Shown piece after piece: positions 16,395 through 23,886 of a stretch of 33,300 nt of DNA. The notes beneath the pieces are model-generated. The model ran no database searches. It saw only the letters and a program-made list of their open reading frames with translations, and was not told where the DNA came from. The translations under genes and the position numbers were made by a program. Origin of the DNA: an uncultured Christensenella sp. Its GTDB lineage: Bacteria; Bacillota; Clostridia; Christensenellales; Borkfalkiaceae. Location of the stretch: assembly GCA_910578145.1 (NCBI GenBank), contig CAJTPJ010000013.1:1-33300 (forward strand), in the 5' to 3' direction. Each line of letters begins with the position of its first letter. Positions within the stretch are counted from its first letter, which is position 1.

Positions 16395-16417
16395 TTTAAA
16401 TTAATTTGTTTTATAAT
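16389..16417 (+). promoter_or_regulatory. Rightward promoter of the lipid kinase unit, sharing its -35
   Basis: TTGCAA (16389-16394), 17 bases, TATAAT (16412-16417). The predicted start is about 25 bases before the GTG at 16449. Confidence 0.7.
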
Positions 16418-16448
16418 ATAGTTAAATTTTACAGCAGAGAGAATAAAA

Positions 16449-17333
16449 GTGTTTTATATTATCGTAAACGCACTGCATTTACGCCGTAAAGGGATGAAAA
16501 AACTTAACGACGTTAAGGCGGTTTTTGAAAGAGCGGGCAAGCCGTACGAGGTGCTGTTTACCCGTAAAAAGGGCGACGCGAAAAACTTTGCCCAAGACGT
16601 TACTTCCCGCGGGGAAGAATGCACCGTGGCGGTTATGGGCGGCGACGGCACTCTTCACGAGGTTATTAACGGATTTAAAGATTTTGATAAGTGCCGTTTA
16701 GGGCTTATTCCTTTCGGTACGGGAAACGACTTTGCCGAAGGCGCCGGTTTGCCGCTAAACCACGTTAAGGCGGCGGAAATTATTGCAAACGGCACACCGC
16801 GTCCCATTGATTTTATAGAGCTTGAATCGGGCTTACGCTCGATTAATTCCGTGGGAATGGGCATTGACGTAGACGTATTAAAGCGCACCTACGCCGGCAA
16901 AAGCCGCGGCAAGGGCAAGTATTTAAAAGCGCTTATATCCTCGCTTATCCATTTTGAAAGTAAAAAATTTACCGTTAAATACGACGGAAAAGAGGAAACT
17001 CATTTGGGGCTAATTGCCGCAGTGGGCAACGGCAGGCAGTTCGGCGGCGGAATTAAAATTTTCCCCGACGCAAAAATAGACGACGGTTATATGGATATAA
17101 TCATCGTAGATTATATTTCAAAAATAAAAATCCCCGCCGCGTTTATAAAACTTATGCGCGGCAAGGTTGACAAAGTTAAAAAGGTTACTATCGTAAAGAC
17201 GAAAGCCGCGGAATTTGTTTCCGAAGACGCCGAATTTACCATTCAGGCGGAGGGCGAATTGTACGAGAACTTGCCCATTAACGCGCATATAGTAGCGGGG
17301 CAATTAAAATTTTACCTACCGGAGAGTAAATGA
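16449..17333 (+). CDS. Diacylglycerol kinase family lipid kinase (DgkB/YegS-like)
   Basis: This 294-residue protein has the DAGK catalytic fold: the nucleotide loop AVMGGDGTLHEVING (GGDGT at 64-68), LIPFGTGNDFAEGAG (88-100) and IFPDAKIDDGYMDIIIVD in the C-terminal half. These enzymes phosphorylate diacylglycerol or other lipids with ATP at the inner membrane face, recycling lipid from envelope polymer synthesis. The start is GTG with a weak AGAGAG ribosome site. The stop overlaps the next ATG by 4 bases, so the phosphatase is translationally coupled. Confidence 0.92.
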   Translation: MFYIIVNALHLRRKGMKKLNDVKAVFERAGKPYEVLFTRKKGDAKNFAQDVTSRGEECTVAVMGGDGTLHEVINGFKDFDKCRLGLIPFGTGNDFAEGAGLPLNHVKAAEIIANGTPRPIDFIELESGLRSINSVGMGIDVDVLKRTYAGKSRGKGKYLKALISSLIHFESKKFTVKYDGKEETHLGLIAAVGNGRQFGGGIKIFPDAKIDDGYMDIIIVDYISKIKIPAAFIKLMRGKVDKVKKVTIVKTKAAEFVSEDAEFTIQAEGELYENLPINAHIVAGQLKFYLPESK

Positions 17334-18400
17334 CCGAAAAATATTTAAGACGGGTTTTAGACAACGTAAAAACTGCCGTAATGGTTGCCGACGAAAATTT
17401 TAAAACGGTGTTTTATAACCGCGCTTTCCGCACACTGTTCCCCTCCGGCACGGCAAAAGGCAAGCTGGGCAGCGTTACGGCGTGTGCGGAAAACGGCAAA
17501 AAATGCGGCGAAGAAGACGGCTGCCGAGGCTGTGCGCTTGCCGCGGCGTTTGAGGACGCCTTTTTGTCAGGCAAAGAAGTAAGCCGCCGCATATTCCAGC
17601 GCGTAAACACGGGCGGAAGCGTGCACGAGGTGGGCTATTCCATTACCGTAACACCGCTTGGCGGCGGACTTTGTATGGGCGCTATCGACGACGCGTTCGA
17701 GCTTGAAATTGCGCGCGAGTTGCAAACGGCTAAAACTATTCAGCAAAGGCTTTTGCCCGTTGGCAAATGGGCTGGCGGCAAAAAGTATTCTTATATGTAT
17801 ATACCCTGCCGCGATATAGGCGGGGATTTGCCCGACGTTTACGAAACGGACGGCAAGGCTTGCGGCGTGATTGCCGACGTTTCGGGCAAGGGCATTTCCG
17901 CAGGTATGCTTACGGCGTTTGTAAAGGCGGCTTACGATAAAAAAGCAATTTCCCCCGCGCAGGCGATAATAAGTTTAAGCGCCAAGTTCAGAGAACTTAA
18001 TCTTGACGAAAGAAACTACGTAACGGTTGCCGCGGTAAATATCGATAGCGAAAAAATTACTTATTCTATGGCTGGGCACAACGTTCCCCTGCTTTTAAAG
18101 ACGGACAGCGGAATTACGCGGATTATGCTTAATTCTCCCCCCGTTTCCACTTGGTTTGACAACCCCGCGTACTTTGACGACACTATACCCTATAAAAAAG
18201 GCGATATCCTCGTTTTGCTTACCGACGGGGTTACCGAATGCAAAAACGACCGCGGCGAAATGTTTGGCATAGACAAGGTTGCAAGAACGCTTTCCACCGC
18301 GCGCACTTCCGACGATTTTATTAAATCGCTTGAAAACAACCTGCGCGCTTTCTGCCGCGACCTTAACGACGACGTAACGGCAATAGCTTTCGATTTATAG
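17330..18400 (+). CDS. PAS-SpoIIE (PP2C-type) phosphatase
   Basis: This 356-residue protein has an N-terminal PAS-like sensor (about 5-125) and a SpoIIE/RsbU-type PPM phosphatase (about 125-356). Metal-binding signatures are CRDIGGDLPDV (Asp162, Asp166), VIADVSGKGISAGM (Asp183) and LTDGVTE, with DDVTAIAF near the end. The family usually reads DxGGDFYD; here Leu-Pro replaces Phe-Tyr. The PAS domain carries four cysteines (52, 59, 65, 68) in a C-x6-C-x5-C-x2-C cluster, suggesting a metal or redox centre. Such phosphatases act on anti-sigma antagonists in partner switching, but no STAS or anti-sigma gene is nearby. The start overlaps the lipid kinase. Confidence 0.88.
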   Translation: MTEKYLRRVLDNVKTAVMVADENFKTVFYNRAFRTLFPSGTAKGKLGSVTACAENGKKCGEEDGCRGCALAAAFEDAFLSGKEVSRRIFQRVNTGGSVHEVGYSITVTPLGGGLCMGAIDDAFELEIARELQTAKTIQQRLLPVGKWAGGKKYSYMYIPCRDIGGDLPDVYETDGKACGVIADVSGKGISAGMLTAFVKAAYDKKAISPAQAIISLSAKFRELNLDERNYVTVAAVNIDSEKITYSMAGHNVPLLLKTDSGITRIMLNSPPVSTWFDNPAYFDDTIPYKKGDILVLLTDGVTECKNDRGEMFGIDKVARTLSTARTSDDFIKSLENNLRAFCRDLNDDVTAIAFDL

Positions 18401-18435
18401 TAATTTAAAACGCTTTATAATTGCTACCTACTAAA

Positions 18436-18468
18436 AATAACCCCCGAGCAAATTGCGCGGGGGTTATT
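18436..18468. terminator. Bidirectional terminator between phosphatase and response regulator
   Basis: AATAACCCCCG (18436-18446) pairs with CGGGGGTTATT (18458-18468), with an inner GC/GC pair and a 5-base loop. It lies between convergent genes. Confidence 0.85.
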
Positions 18469-18483
18469 ATTGTAAACTAAATT

Positions 18484-19122
18484 TTAAGACAGATTTTTTA
18501 TAATTTCCATAGCGGCGTTGCGGTTGTCCGCGCCCAGCTTTAAATAAATGGTGCTGATATAGTTTCTTGCCGTGCCGTCCGAAAGTTTTAAAGCCGCGGC
18601 AATTTGCCTGTTGGTAAACCCGTCGTACAGCATAAGCGCAATTTCAACCTCCCTTTCCGAAAGCCCGTACGCCTTTCTCAACTTGTATTCCTTATCAGTA
18701 GAAACCAGCGCGGCGGCGGAAGTTATCTTTTTGGCGATTTTAGCGGGGAGAATGGTATCGCCGGCGTATGCATTTTTAATTGCGTCTATAAGCGCCGTTG
18801 CGCCTATATCCTTTAAAAGATATCCGCTTGCACCGTTATTTATAGCGCTTAAAATATAGTCGCTGTCATCGAAAGTGGTTAAAATTATAATTTTAACGTT
18901 TTCGTCCGCTTCCTTAATGCGTTTGGTGGCAACGACGCCGTTCATATTGGGCATACGGATATCCATAAGCACTACGTCGGGTTTTAACGTCTTGCACGCC
19001 TCTACAGCGCGCACCCCGTCCGAAGCAATACCAACCACTTCCAGCTCTGCCGAAGTTTGCAAAACTGATTTTATACCTTCGGCAAGAATTTGTTGGTCGT
19101 CAACTAACAAAACCTTTATCAT
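18484..19122 (-). CDS. NarL/LuxR-type response regulator
   Basis: This 212-residue protein has a receiver domain with VDD (Asp8-Asp9), phosphoacceptor Asp54 in VLMDIRMPNMNG, TTFDD and the conserved Lys in GYLLKD. A LuxR-type HTH follows at about 152-195 (LSEREVEIALMLYDGFTNRQIAAAL, then GTARNYISTIYLKLG). It is phosphorylated by the kinase encoded immediately upstream, whose stop overlaps this ATG by 4 bases. The gene order and architecture are those of DesK/DesR or LiaS/LiaR-type systems. The signal and targets are not visible. Confidence 0.94.
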   Translation of the reverse strand: MIKVLLVDDQQILAEGIKSVLQTSAELEVVGIASDGVRAVEACKTLKPDVVLMDIRMPNMNGVVATKRIKEADENVKIIILTTFDDSDYILSAINNGASGYLLKDIGATALIDAIKNAYAGDTILPAKIAKKITSAAALVSTDKEYKLRKAYGLSEREVEIALMLYDGFTNRQIAAALKLSDGTARNYISTIYLKLGADNRNAAMEIIKNLS

Positions 19123-20345
19123 AAGTCCTCCTTTTTATCAGGAACTGTAATTTTAACTTCAAATCCTTCGCCTTCTTCCGAAGCGATTTCTAAACTTCCG
19201 CCCAACTTTTCCGCAGTTTCCCGCATACCTTTAAGCCCAAACCCCTCTTTAAAGCCGCCTTTAACGCCCACTCCGTTGTCTGAAACAAGCAAAGTAACTG
19301 TGCCCGAGCCCTTATGCAAACCGATATAAAACGCCGTAGCCCTGCCGTGACGCAACCCGTTTGACAGCACTTCCTTAATGCCGTTTATCAAAAACCTGCA
19401 AACTTCCGCCGAAGGCTGAGCCTCGTCAAGGTCGTAGCGCGCCTTAATGTCCGTGCCGTCTATAGTTTGCGCTATCACCTCTTCGATTTCGTCTTTAAGC
19501 GGTTTAGTCTGCGGTCTGCCCGCAAGCAAATGAACGCTTTCACGCATTTGTTCAAGCGCGTTGCGCGCCTGAACGTTGGCGGATATTATGCGGTTTTTCG
19601 CTTCAGACGGATTGTCGTCGATAAGCAGTTTAGCTGCTTCCGTCTGCATAATTACGGTGGTCATCGAATGTCCGGCAGTATCGTGTATTTCCCGCGCAAT
19701 ACGGTTGCGCTCCTCATAAACCTTGGTTTGCGTAAGCTGCTCGTAAACTTCTTTAAGTTGCGCCTTGCTTTCGTCCGCCTCTTTAAGCGCGGCGGAAAGT
19801 TCGATATTCGTGCGATAAAATTTAAGCAAAAACGTTGCCACCATATAATCGATAGCTATTGCAAGCAACCCAAACAAAACGTTGGTCACAAGGTCAAGCT
19901 CACTTATAACGGGCGCGTTAATTACGTACCCCACCGTATATGAAACGGAAAATATGCCGCAACTTACGCCGAAAAGTATGGTTTTATCCCTAAACCTTTC
20001 TATAGCAATAAAACACTGCGTAAGCACTATACAGTAAATCGTGGACATAAACGAGTTGCCGGTAAGCACGCATATGGTTAAAATAAGCGCGGAATCAAGC
20101 CCGTAAAACAGCATTTTAGCCCACAATTTTTTTATGACGAACGCGTTTACGCCCTCTAACACGGAAAGAATTACGCACAAAGCCATAGTGATATACACGC
20201 TATACTCCGGGCGCACGTTGCCGTATGCCTGCGCGCAAATAACAATTTCTATTACCGCAAGCAGGACTACCAGCAAAATTTTTATATATTTAATTACTTT
20301 TTCGGAAGTGAGGTTTAGTTTTGGCAGTTTTCGCATACGCTTCAT
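19119..20345 (-). CDS. Sensor histidine kinase, HisKA_3 type
   Basis: This 408-residue protein has about six membrane helices (roughly 20-175) without a large outer domain, so it probably senses within the membrane. A coiled-coil linker (180-212) follows. The phosphoacceptor motif EERNRIAREIHDTAGHSMT carries His221, and then comes an HATPase domain with INGIKEVLSNGLRHG, DNGVGV and FGLKGMRETAEKLGGSLEI. This is the NarX/DesK class. It pairs with the response regulator with which it overlaps. No clear promoter was found upstream. Confidence 0.93.
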   Translation of the reverse strand: MKRMRKLPKLNLTSEKVIKYIKILLVVLLAVIEIVICAQAYGNVRPEYSVYITMALCVILSVLEGVNAFVIKKLWAKMLFYGLDSALILTICVLTGNSFMSTIYCIVLTQCFIAIERFRDKTILFGVSCGIFSVSYTVGYVINAPVISELDLVTNVLFGLLAIAIDYMVATFLLKFYRTNIELSAALKEADESKAQLKEVYEQLTQTKVYEERNRIAREIHDTAGHSMTTVIMQTEAAKLLIDDNPSEAKNRIISANVQARNALEQMRESVHLLAGRPQTKPLKDEIEEVIAQTIDGTDIKARYDLDEAQPSAEVCRFLINGIKEVLSNGLRHGRATAFYIGLHKGSGTVTLLVSDNGVGVKGGFKEGFGLKGMRETAEKLGGSLEIASEEGEGFEVKITVPDKKEDL

Positions 20346-20376
20346 TAATTTTTCATTTATTTTCAGTTGAATTTAT

Positions 20377-20405
20377 TTTACCACAAATAAAAAAAAGAGT
20401 ATAAT
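20377..20405 (+). promoter_or_regulatory. Promoter of the dipeptidase unit
   Basis: TTTACC (20377-20382), 17 bases, TATAAT (20400-20405), 33 bases before the ATG. The -10 is perfect; the -35 is weak. Confidence 0.55.
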
Positions 20406-20438
20406 GTTTTTAAACTAATATTTTTAAAAGGTTTAAAA

Positions 20439-21677
20439 ATGATTGAAAATATAATAAAAGACGTATCGCAAATTATCCGTTTCGATTCGTCGCAGGCGCC
20501 TGCGGCTGCGGGCGCGCCGTTTGGACAGGGAGCGCGCGACGCGTTGGACTATTTTCTTGCGCTTGCAAAATCTATGGGCTTTGCAACGGCGGACTATGAC
20601 GGCTATGCGGGAGAAGTAATATACGGGAGCGGCGAGGAATTTGCAATTTTGGCGCACCTTGACGTTGTACCTGCGGGAAGCGGCTGGGTTCACGACCCCT
20701 TCGGCGGAGAAATCGACCGCGTCAACTGCCGCGTATGGGGCAGGGGCGCTATGGACGACAAGGGTCCTGCCGTTATCGCGCTGTACGCCTTAAAGGCATT
20801 GAAAGACGAGGGGTTTAAACCCAACAGAAAGATAAAACTTATCGTCGGTTGTAACGAAGAAAGCGGCTGGGGGTGCATAGAATACTACAAGGCGCACGCG
20901 CATATGCCCGACGAAGGGTTTTCACCCGACGCAGATTTTCCCGTAATTTACGCCGAAAAAGGTATTTTACACCTTAAACTAAATTTCCCTATCGACGGAC
21001 GCGACTTTAAAGGGCTTAGCGGCGGCGAGCGCGTTAATATGGTTTGCGACAGGTGCGAAGTTGCCGCGCCCGTTGACGACAGTAAACTTAAACAATACGC
21101 GCTCAGCATTGAAAACGGCAAAATAATTTCGCGCGGGAAATCGGCGCACGGCTCCACCCCCGACCAGGGCGTAAACGCAATAAGCGCAATTTTAAAATAC
21201 CTCGGGCTTGACGAAATTTACGACGCGCTGTTTGGTAAATGCTTTAATTTAAAACAGCTTCACGACGAAACGGGCTATCTCACGTTTTCGCCTAATATTA
21301 TAGGTCAAACCGAAAACGGCGTATACGCTATATGCGATATCCGTTACCCCGCCACCCTTAAAATGCAGGATATATTGGGGGCAATCGATATCCCTTACGA
21401 AATTATTTCAGAACAAGCGCCCCTTTACAACGATAAAAATTGCTTTCTTATAAAAACGCTTTGCCGAGTTTATAACGAGGTGACGGGTAAAAACGTAACC
21501 CCCGTTGCGATAGGCGGCGGAACTTATGCGCGCGCGCTTAAATGCGGCGCGGCGTTCGGCCCCGAGGAAGAAGGCGAAGAAAACACCATTCATCAAGCTA
21601 ACGAGTATATCACGTTTGAAAAAATTGAAAAGTGTTTTGAAATTTACAAACGGGCTATTAAAAATCTTACGGAATAG
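20439..21677 (+). CDS. M20-family dipeptidase, PepV/Sapep-like
   Basis: This 412-residue cytoplasmic metallopeptidase is of the PepV subfamily. Metal and catalytic residues are in ILAHLDVVPAG (His73, Asp75), GRGAMDDKGP (Asp106), GCNEESGWG (Glu140/Glu141) and NTIHQANEY (His385). Signature segments GWVHDPFGG and GKSAHGSTPDQGVNAI are present. It probably cleaves dipeptides using two zinc or manganese ions. It is about 50 residues shorter than typical PepV (about 460), probably through shorter lid segments. A YiiX-like peptidase gene follows after two bases, so the two form an operon, possibly linking cell-wall peptide release to dipeptide use. Confidence 0.92.
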   Translation: MIENIIKDVSQIIRFDSSQAPAAAGAPFGQGARDALDYFLALAKSMGFATADYDGYAGEVIYGSGEEFAILAHLDVVPAGSGWVHDPFGGEIDRVNCRVWGRGAMDDKGPAVIALYALKALKDEGFKPNRKIKLIVGCNEESGWGCIEYYKAHAHMPDEGFSPDADFPVIYAEKGILHLKLNFPIDGRDFKGLSGGERVNMVCDRCEVAAPVDDSKLKQYALSIENGKIISRGKSAHGSTPDQGVNAISAILKYLGLDEIYDALFGKCFNLKQLHDETGYLTFSPNIIGQTENGVYAICDIRYPATLKMQDILGAIDIPYEIISEQAPLYNDKNCFLIKTLCRVYNEVTGKNVTPVAIGGGTYARALKCGAAFGPEEEGEENTIHQANEYITFEKIEKCFEIYKRAIKNLTE

Positions 21678-21679
21678 AT

Positions 21680-22546
21680 ATGGCAAAAAAGGCAAAGAAA
21701 TTATCCAAATTTATAATATTTCTCATAGTCTGCGGCGCAGTTATAGGCTCGATAATTATAACTGCGCTGGGCTTTGAAATTGCATTTTTAATTTCCGACG
21801 CAAACATTACTTGCTGGCGTCCCGAATATGCAAAAACCGACCTTACCCAAATTTTGGATAAACCACAACTTTCCGAAGAAGATTACGAAATATTGTACGC
21901 GCAGACGGGGCTTTCCAAGATAGGTATTGACCGCGCGTTGAGCCGCGGAAGCAACGGCAAAGAGCGCATTAAAAAAATACAAGAAGATTTTTTTGCAGAG
22001 CACACGATAACAAAGGATAAGTTTGCGCCGTTTATGTGCACCGACCGCATAGAAAAAAACGTGGCGCACGTTTATCTTGAAGACGGCGATATAGTAGTTA
22101 CCTCTTCCACCCACCTTGCATCCTGCCGCATTGGGCACGCGGGGCTCGTTACCAACGGCGAGCGCGGAAAAGTTTTACAGGCTACAGAGTACGGCACATT
22201 AAGTAAAATAGGTAATTTCGATTACTATACTTGCAGGGTTAATTTTATAATTTTAACGCCAAAAACCGATAAGGAAACGAAAAGCAAGGTTGCCGATTAC
22301 GCGGTAAATAATCTTTTGGGCATACCTTACGACGTTACCGCCGGCGTGCTAACCGATAAAAACTCCATTGAAAAAACGCAATGCGCGCACCTGGTTTGGT
22401 ACGCGTATAAGCAGTTTGGAATTGATATCGACGGAAACGGCGGGCTTGCGGTAAGCCCGTGGAATATTGCCAACTCCGACCAATTAGAAGTTGTGCAAAC
22501 TTTCGGCTTCGACCCCGAAATATTGTGGCGGCGCTTAAATTATTAG
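21680..22546 (+). CDS. YiiX-like permuted papain-fold cysteine peptidase, membrane anchored
   Basis: This 288-residue protein has one N-terminal membrane helix (about 10-38) and a C-terminal NlpC/P60-superfamily domain of the circularly permuted YiiX type. The His motif comes first, in GDIVVTSSTHLASCRIGHAGLVTNG (His153), and the Cys later, in EKTQCAHLVWYAYKQFGIDID (Cys235). GIPYDVTAGVLTDKNSIEKTQC is the usual run into the Cys. Such domains hydrolyse amide or ester bonds in cell-wall peptides or lipids, probably outside the membrane here. It follows pepV after two bases. I see no strong terminator before the tRNA promoter. Confidence 0.85.
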   Translation: MAKKAKKLSKFIIFLIVCGAVIGSIIITALGFEIAFLISDANITCWRPEYAKTDLTQILDKPQLSEEDYEILYAQTGLSKIGIDRALSRGSNGKERIKKIQEDFFAEHTITKDKFAPFMCTDRIEKNVAHVYLEDGDIVVTSSTHLASCRIGHAGLVTNGERGKVLQATEYGTLSKIGNFDYYTCRVNFIILTPKTDKETKSKVADYAVNNLLGIPYDVTAGVLTDKNSIEKTQCAHLVWYAYKQFGIDIDGNGGLAVSPWNIANSDQLEVVQTFGFDPEILWRRLNY

Positions 22547-22566
22547 TTTTTATCACAATAAATCGA

Positions 22567-22595
22567 TTGACAAAAAATTTATTATTTTATATAAT
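22567..22595 (+). promoter_or_regulatory. Consensus promoter of the tRNA-Arg array
   Basis: Perfect TTGACA (22567-22572), 17 bases, perfect TATAAT (22590-22595). The expected start is about 33 bases before the first tRNA-half unit. It is the strongest promoter in the window, so the repeats and the tRNA are probably on one transcript. Confidence 0.85.
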
Positions 22596-22635
22596 AATTT
22601 AGCTTGAAACAGCTGTTTTGGCAAAATTTAGAAAT

Positions 22636-22723
22636 GCACCGTTAGCTCAACCGGATAGAGCGTTGGTCTTTCAGTGCTATGACAAAGGCTTTTGCCTTTG
22701 GTTAAAATTATTCAACTTAATAT
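22636..22723 (+). pseudogene. tRNA-Arg 5'-half tandem unit 1
   Basis: This is an 88-base unit. Its first 34 bases equal the intact tRNA-Arg through the 5' arm of the anticodon stem, with one D-loop change (CCGG for CTGG). A non-tRNA segment follows with a CAAAGGC-TTTT-GCCTTTG hairpin, then AT-rich sequence up to the next unit. There is no 3' half, so it cannot fold as a tRNA. Confidence 0.8.
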
Positions 22724-22811
22724 GCACCGTTAGCTCAACTGGATAGAGCGTTGGTCTTTCAGTGCTATGACAAAGGCTTTTGCCTTTGGTTAAAATTATT
22801 CAACTTAATAT
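22724..22811 (+). pseudogene. tRNA-Arg 5'-half tandem unit 2
   Basis: This is the second 88-base unit. It is identical to unit 1 except for the D-loop base, which matches the intact tRNA here (CTGG). The same internal hairpin is present. Confidence 0.8.
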
Positions 22812-22899
22812 GCACCGTTAGCTCAACCGGATAGTGCGTTGGTCTTTCAGTGCTGTGACAAAGGCTTTTGCCTTTGGTTAAAATTATTCAACTTAATAT
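22812..22899 (+). pseudogene. tRNA-Arg 5'-half tandem unit 3
   Basis: This is the third 88-base unit. It differs by GATAGTGCG for GATAGAGCG, which breaks the D stem, and by GCTGTGAC for GCTATGAC. The hairpin is unchanged. The intact tRNA begins at the next base, in phase with the 88-base period. Confidence 0.8.
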
Positions 22900-22976
22900 G
22901 CACCGTTAGCTCAACTGGATAGAGCGTTGGTCTACGGAACCAAAGGCTAGGGATTCGAATTCCTTACGGTGCACCA
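22900..22976 (+). tRNA. tRNA-Arg (anticodon ACG)
   Basis: The 77-base gene folds fully. The acceptor GCACCGT/ACGGTGC, D stem GCTC/GAGC, anticodon stem TTGGT/ACCAA with loop CTACGGA, and T arm AGGGA-TTCGAAT-TCCTT are all paired, with one G-U. Discriminator A is followed by an encoded CCA (22974-22976). Anticodon ACG reads CGN arginine codons after A34-to-inosine editing. It is transcribed behind three truncated 5' copies. Confidence 0.97.
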
Positions 22977-22978
22977 GC

Positions 22979-23011
22979 AAAAAAGAGGTGAAAAATCACC
23001 TCTTTTTTTGC
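22979..23011 (+). terminator. Terminator of the tRNA-Arg transcript
   Basis: AAAAAAGAGGTGA (22979-22991) pairs with TCACCTCTTTTTT (22996-23008) around AAAA, with a long T-run. It starts three bases after the CCA. Confidence 0.92.
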
Positions 23012-23109
23012 TTGTTAACTGCAAGTCCTTTCAAATCCATACGATTAGCGCGAGGCTTCAGCCGAAGCTCTGCGCACCTAATTTTAAAAAATTTAGATAT
23101 AACGGCGCA

Positions 23110-23129
23110 GAATTCCTTAAGGTGCACCA
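23110..23129 (+). repeat. Duplicate of tRNA-Arg 3' end (att-like)
   Basis: GAATTCCTTAAGGTGCACCA repeats the last 20 bases of the tRNA (22957-22976) with one mismatch, in direct orientation 153 bp downstream. Duplicated tRNA 3' ends are typical attachment-site footprints of integrases. No integrase gene is in the window. Between the copies are the tRNA terminator and an imperfect hairpin at 23048-23075 (GCGC arms). I see no gene in 23012-23313. Confidence 0.6.
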
Positions 23130-23134
23130 TTACG

Positions 23135-23170
23135 AACGTAAGTCGAACACCCCGACTTGCGTTATTTTTA
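23135..23170 (+). terminator. Terminator-like hairpin after the tRNA 3'-end duplicate
   Basis: AACGTAAGTCG (23135-23145) pairs with CGACTTGCGTT (23153-23163), one pair being G-U, followed by ATTTTTATT. Its placement directly after a tRNA-like end suggests it once terminated a tRNA transcript. Confidence 0.6.
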
Positions 23171-23272
23171 TTCTTAAATATCCAAAGCGATACGAAGAAA
23201 TCCGTTGAAATGCGTGTTTTAGTAGTGGTTGTGATTGTACGGCGTGTGCTTGTATTTAACAGGTAAAAAACA

Positions 23273-23303
23273 AAAAGCGAGAAGTTCAAAACTTCCCGCT
23301 TTT
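23273..23303. terminator. Terminator of the repressor gene
   Basis: AAAAGCG-A-GAAGTT (23273-23286) pairs with AACTTC-C-CGCTTTT (23290-23303) with one mismatch and a 3-base loop. A- and T-runs are present on both sides. Confidence 0.75.
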
Positions 23304-23313
23304 AATTTTTACT

Positions 23314-23802
23314 CTATAAAAACTTTTCTCTATCGTCAGTTCTGCCAAGCATATAATCTATTGACACTTTAAAAGTTTCCGATAATTCAATTAAATTTAT
23401 AATTGACGGCATATAATTCTTATTTTTCCAATTAGTAGTATAACTTGTTGTAATGTGTAATTTTTGCGCAATAGCATAATCAGTCAAATTCTTTTCAGCC
23501 TTTAACGCTTGATACCTTTCTAAAAATGTTTTTGCTGTTTCAGCTTTGATGAAGTAAGAATTATTAGTTCTGCCTAAAAGAAATTCAACAGAAATATCAA
23601 AGTAATCGGCAATTCTTATTAAGACCACAGGTTTTTGAATAATGCCAAATTCTGTAATCTTGATATAAACATTATAGTCAATATTTAATAATTTTGGAAT
23701 TTCTGATTTTTTACAGTCCAAATCGCTTAAAAGTTCTAAAAATCTTTGTTTAAATTCTTCCGAATGTTCCATAGCTACTATGCTACATTTTATTTTTGCC
23801 AT
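23314..23802 (-). CDS. Repressor with two tandem HTH (XRE) domains
   Basis: This 162-residue protein contains two Cro/C1-type units. The first (about 15-80) is diverged and ends ADYFDISVEFLLGRT. The second (about 89-158) has KNLTDYAIAQKLHITTSYTTNWKN as recognisable HTH and ends SETFKVSIDYMLGRTDD. Both close with the same DYxLGRT-like signature, so the gene is an internal duplication. It probably represses the divergent SLOG gene and itself. I kept ATG 23802; Met11 is an alternative, and neither has a good Shine-Dalgarno. Codon use is strongly AT-rich, unlike the chromosomal neighbours, which fits horizontal origin. Confidence 0.8.
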   Translation of the reverse strand: MAKIKCSIVAMEHSEEFKQRFLELLSDLDCKKSEIPKLLNIDYNVYIKITEFGIIQKPVVLIRIADYFDISVEFLLGRTNNSYFIKAETAKTFLERYQALKAEKNLTDYAIAQKLHITTSYTTNWKNKNYMPSIINLIELSETFKVSIDYMLGRTDDREKFL

Positions 23803-23860
23803 AATAACTAATTGCTAATTATAAAATAGCTTGATTTTTTTAAATAATTAGCTATATAAT
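23803..23860. promoter_or_regulatory. Divergent control region of the repressor and SLOG genes
   Basis: TTGATT (23831-23836), 18 bases, TATAAT (23855-23860) forms the rightward promoter. Repeated TAATT(A)GCTA elements overlap it: TAATTGCTAATTA near 23808-23820 and TAATTAGCTA near 23846-23855, the latter continuing into TATAATTAG. They are candidate operators for the tandem-HTH repressor. Confidence 0.55.
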
Positions 23861-23886
23861 TAGTGTGATAAAAAAGAAAGGTATTT

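Noticed and set aside
22636..22976. CRISPR-like array
   Set aside because: The units are wholly repeated with no unique spacers, and the sequence is tRNA-derived.
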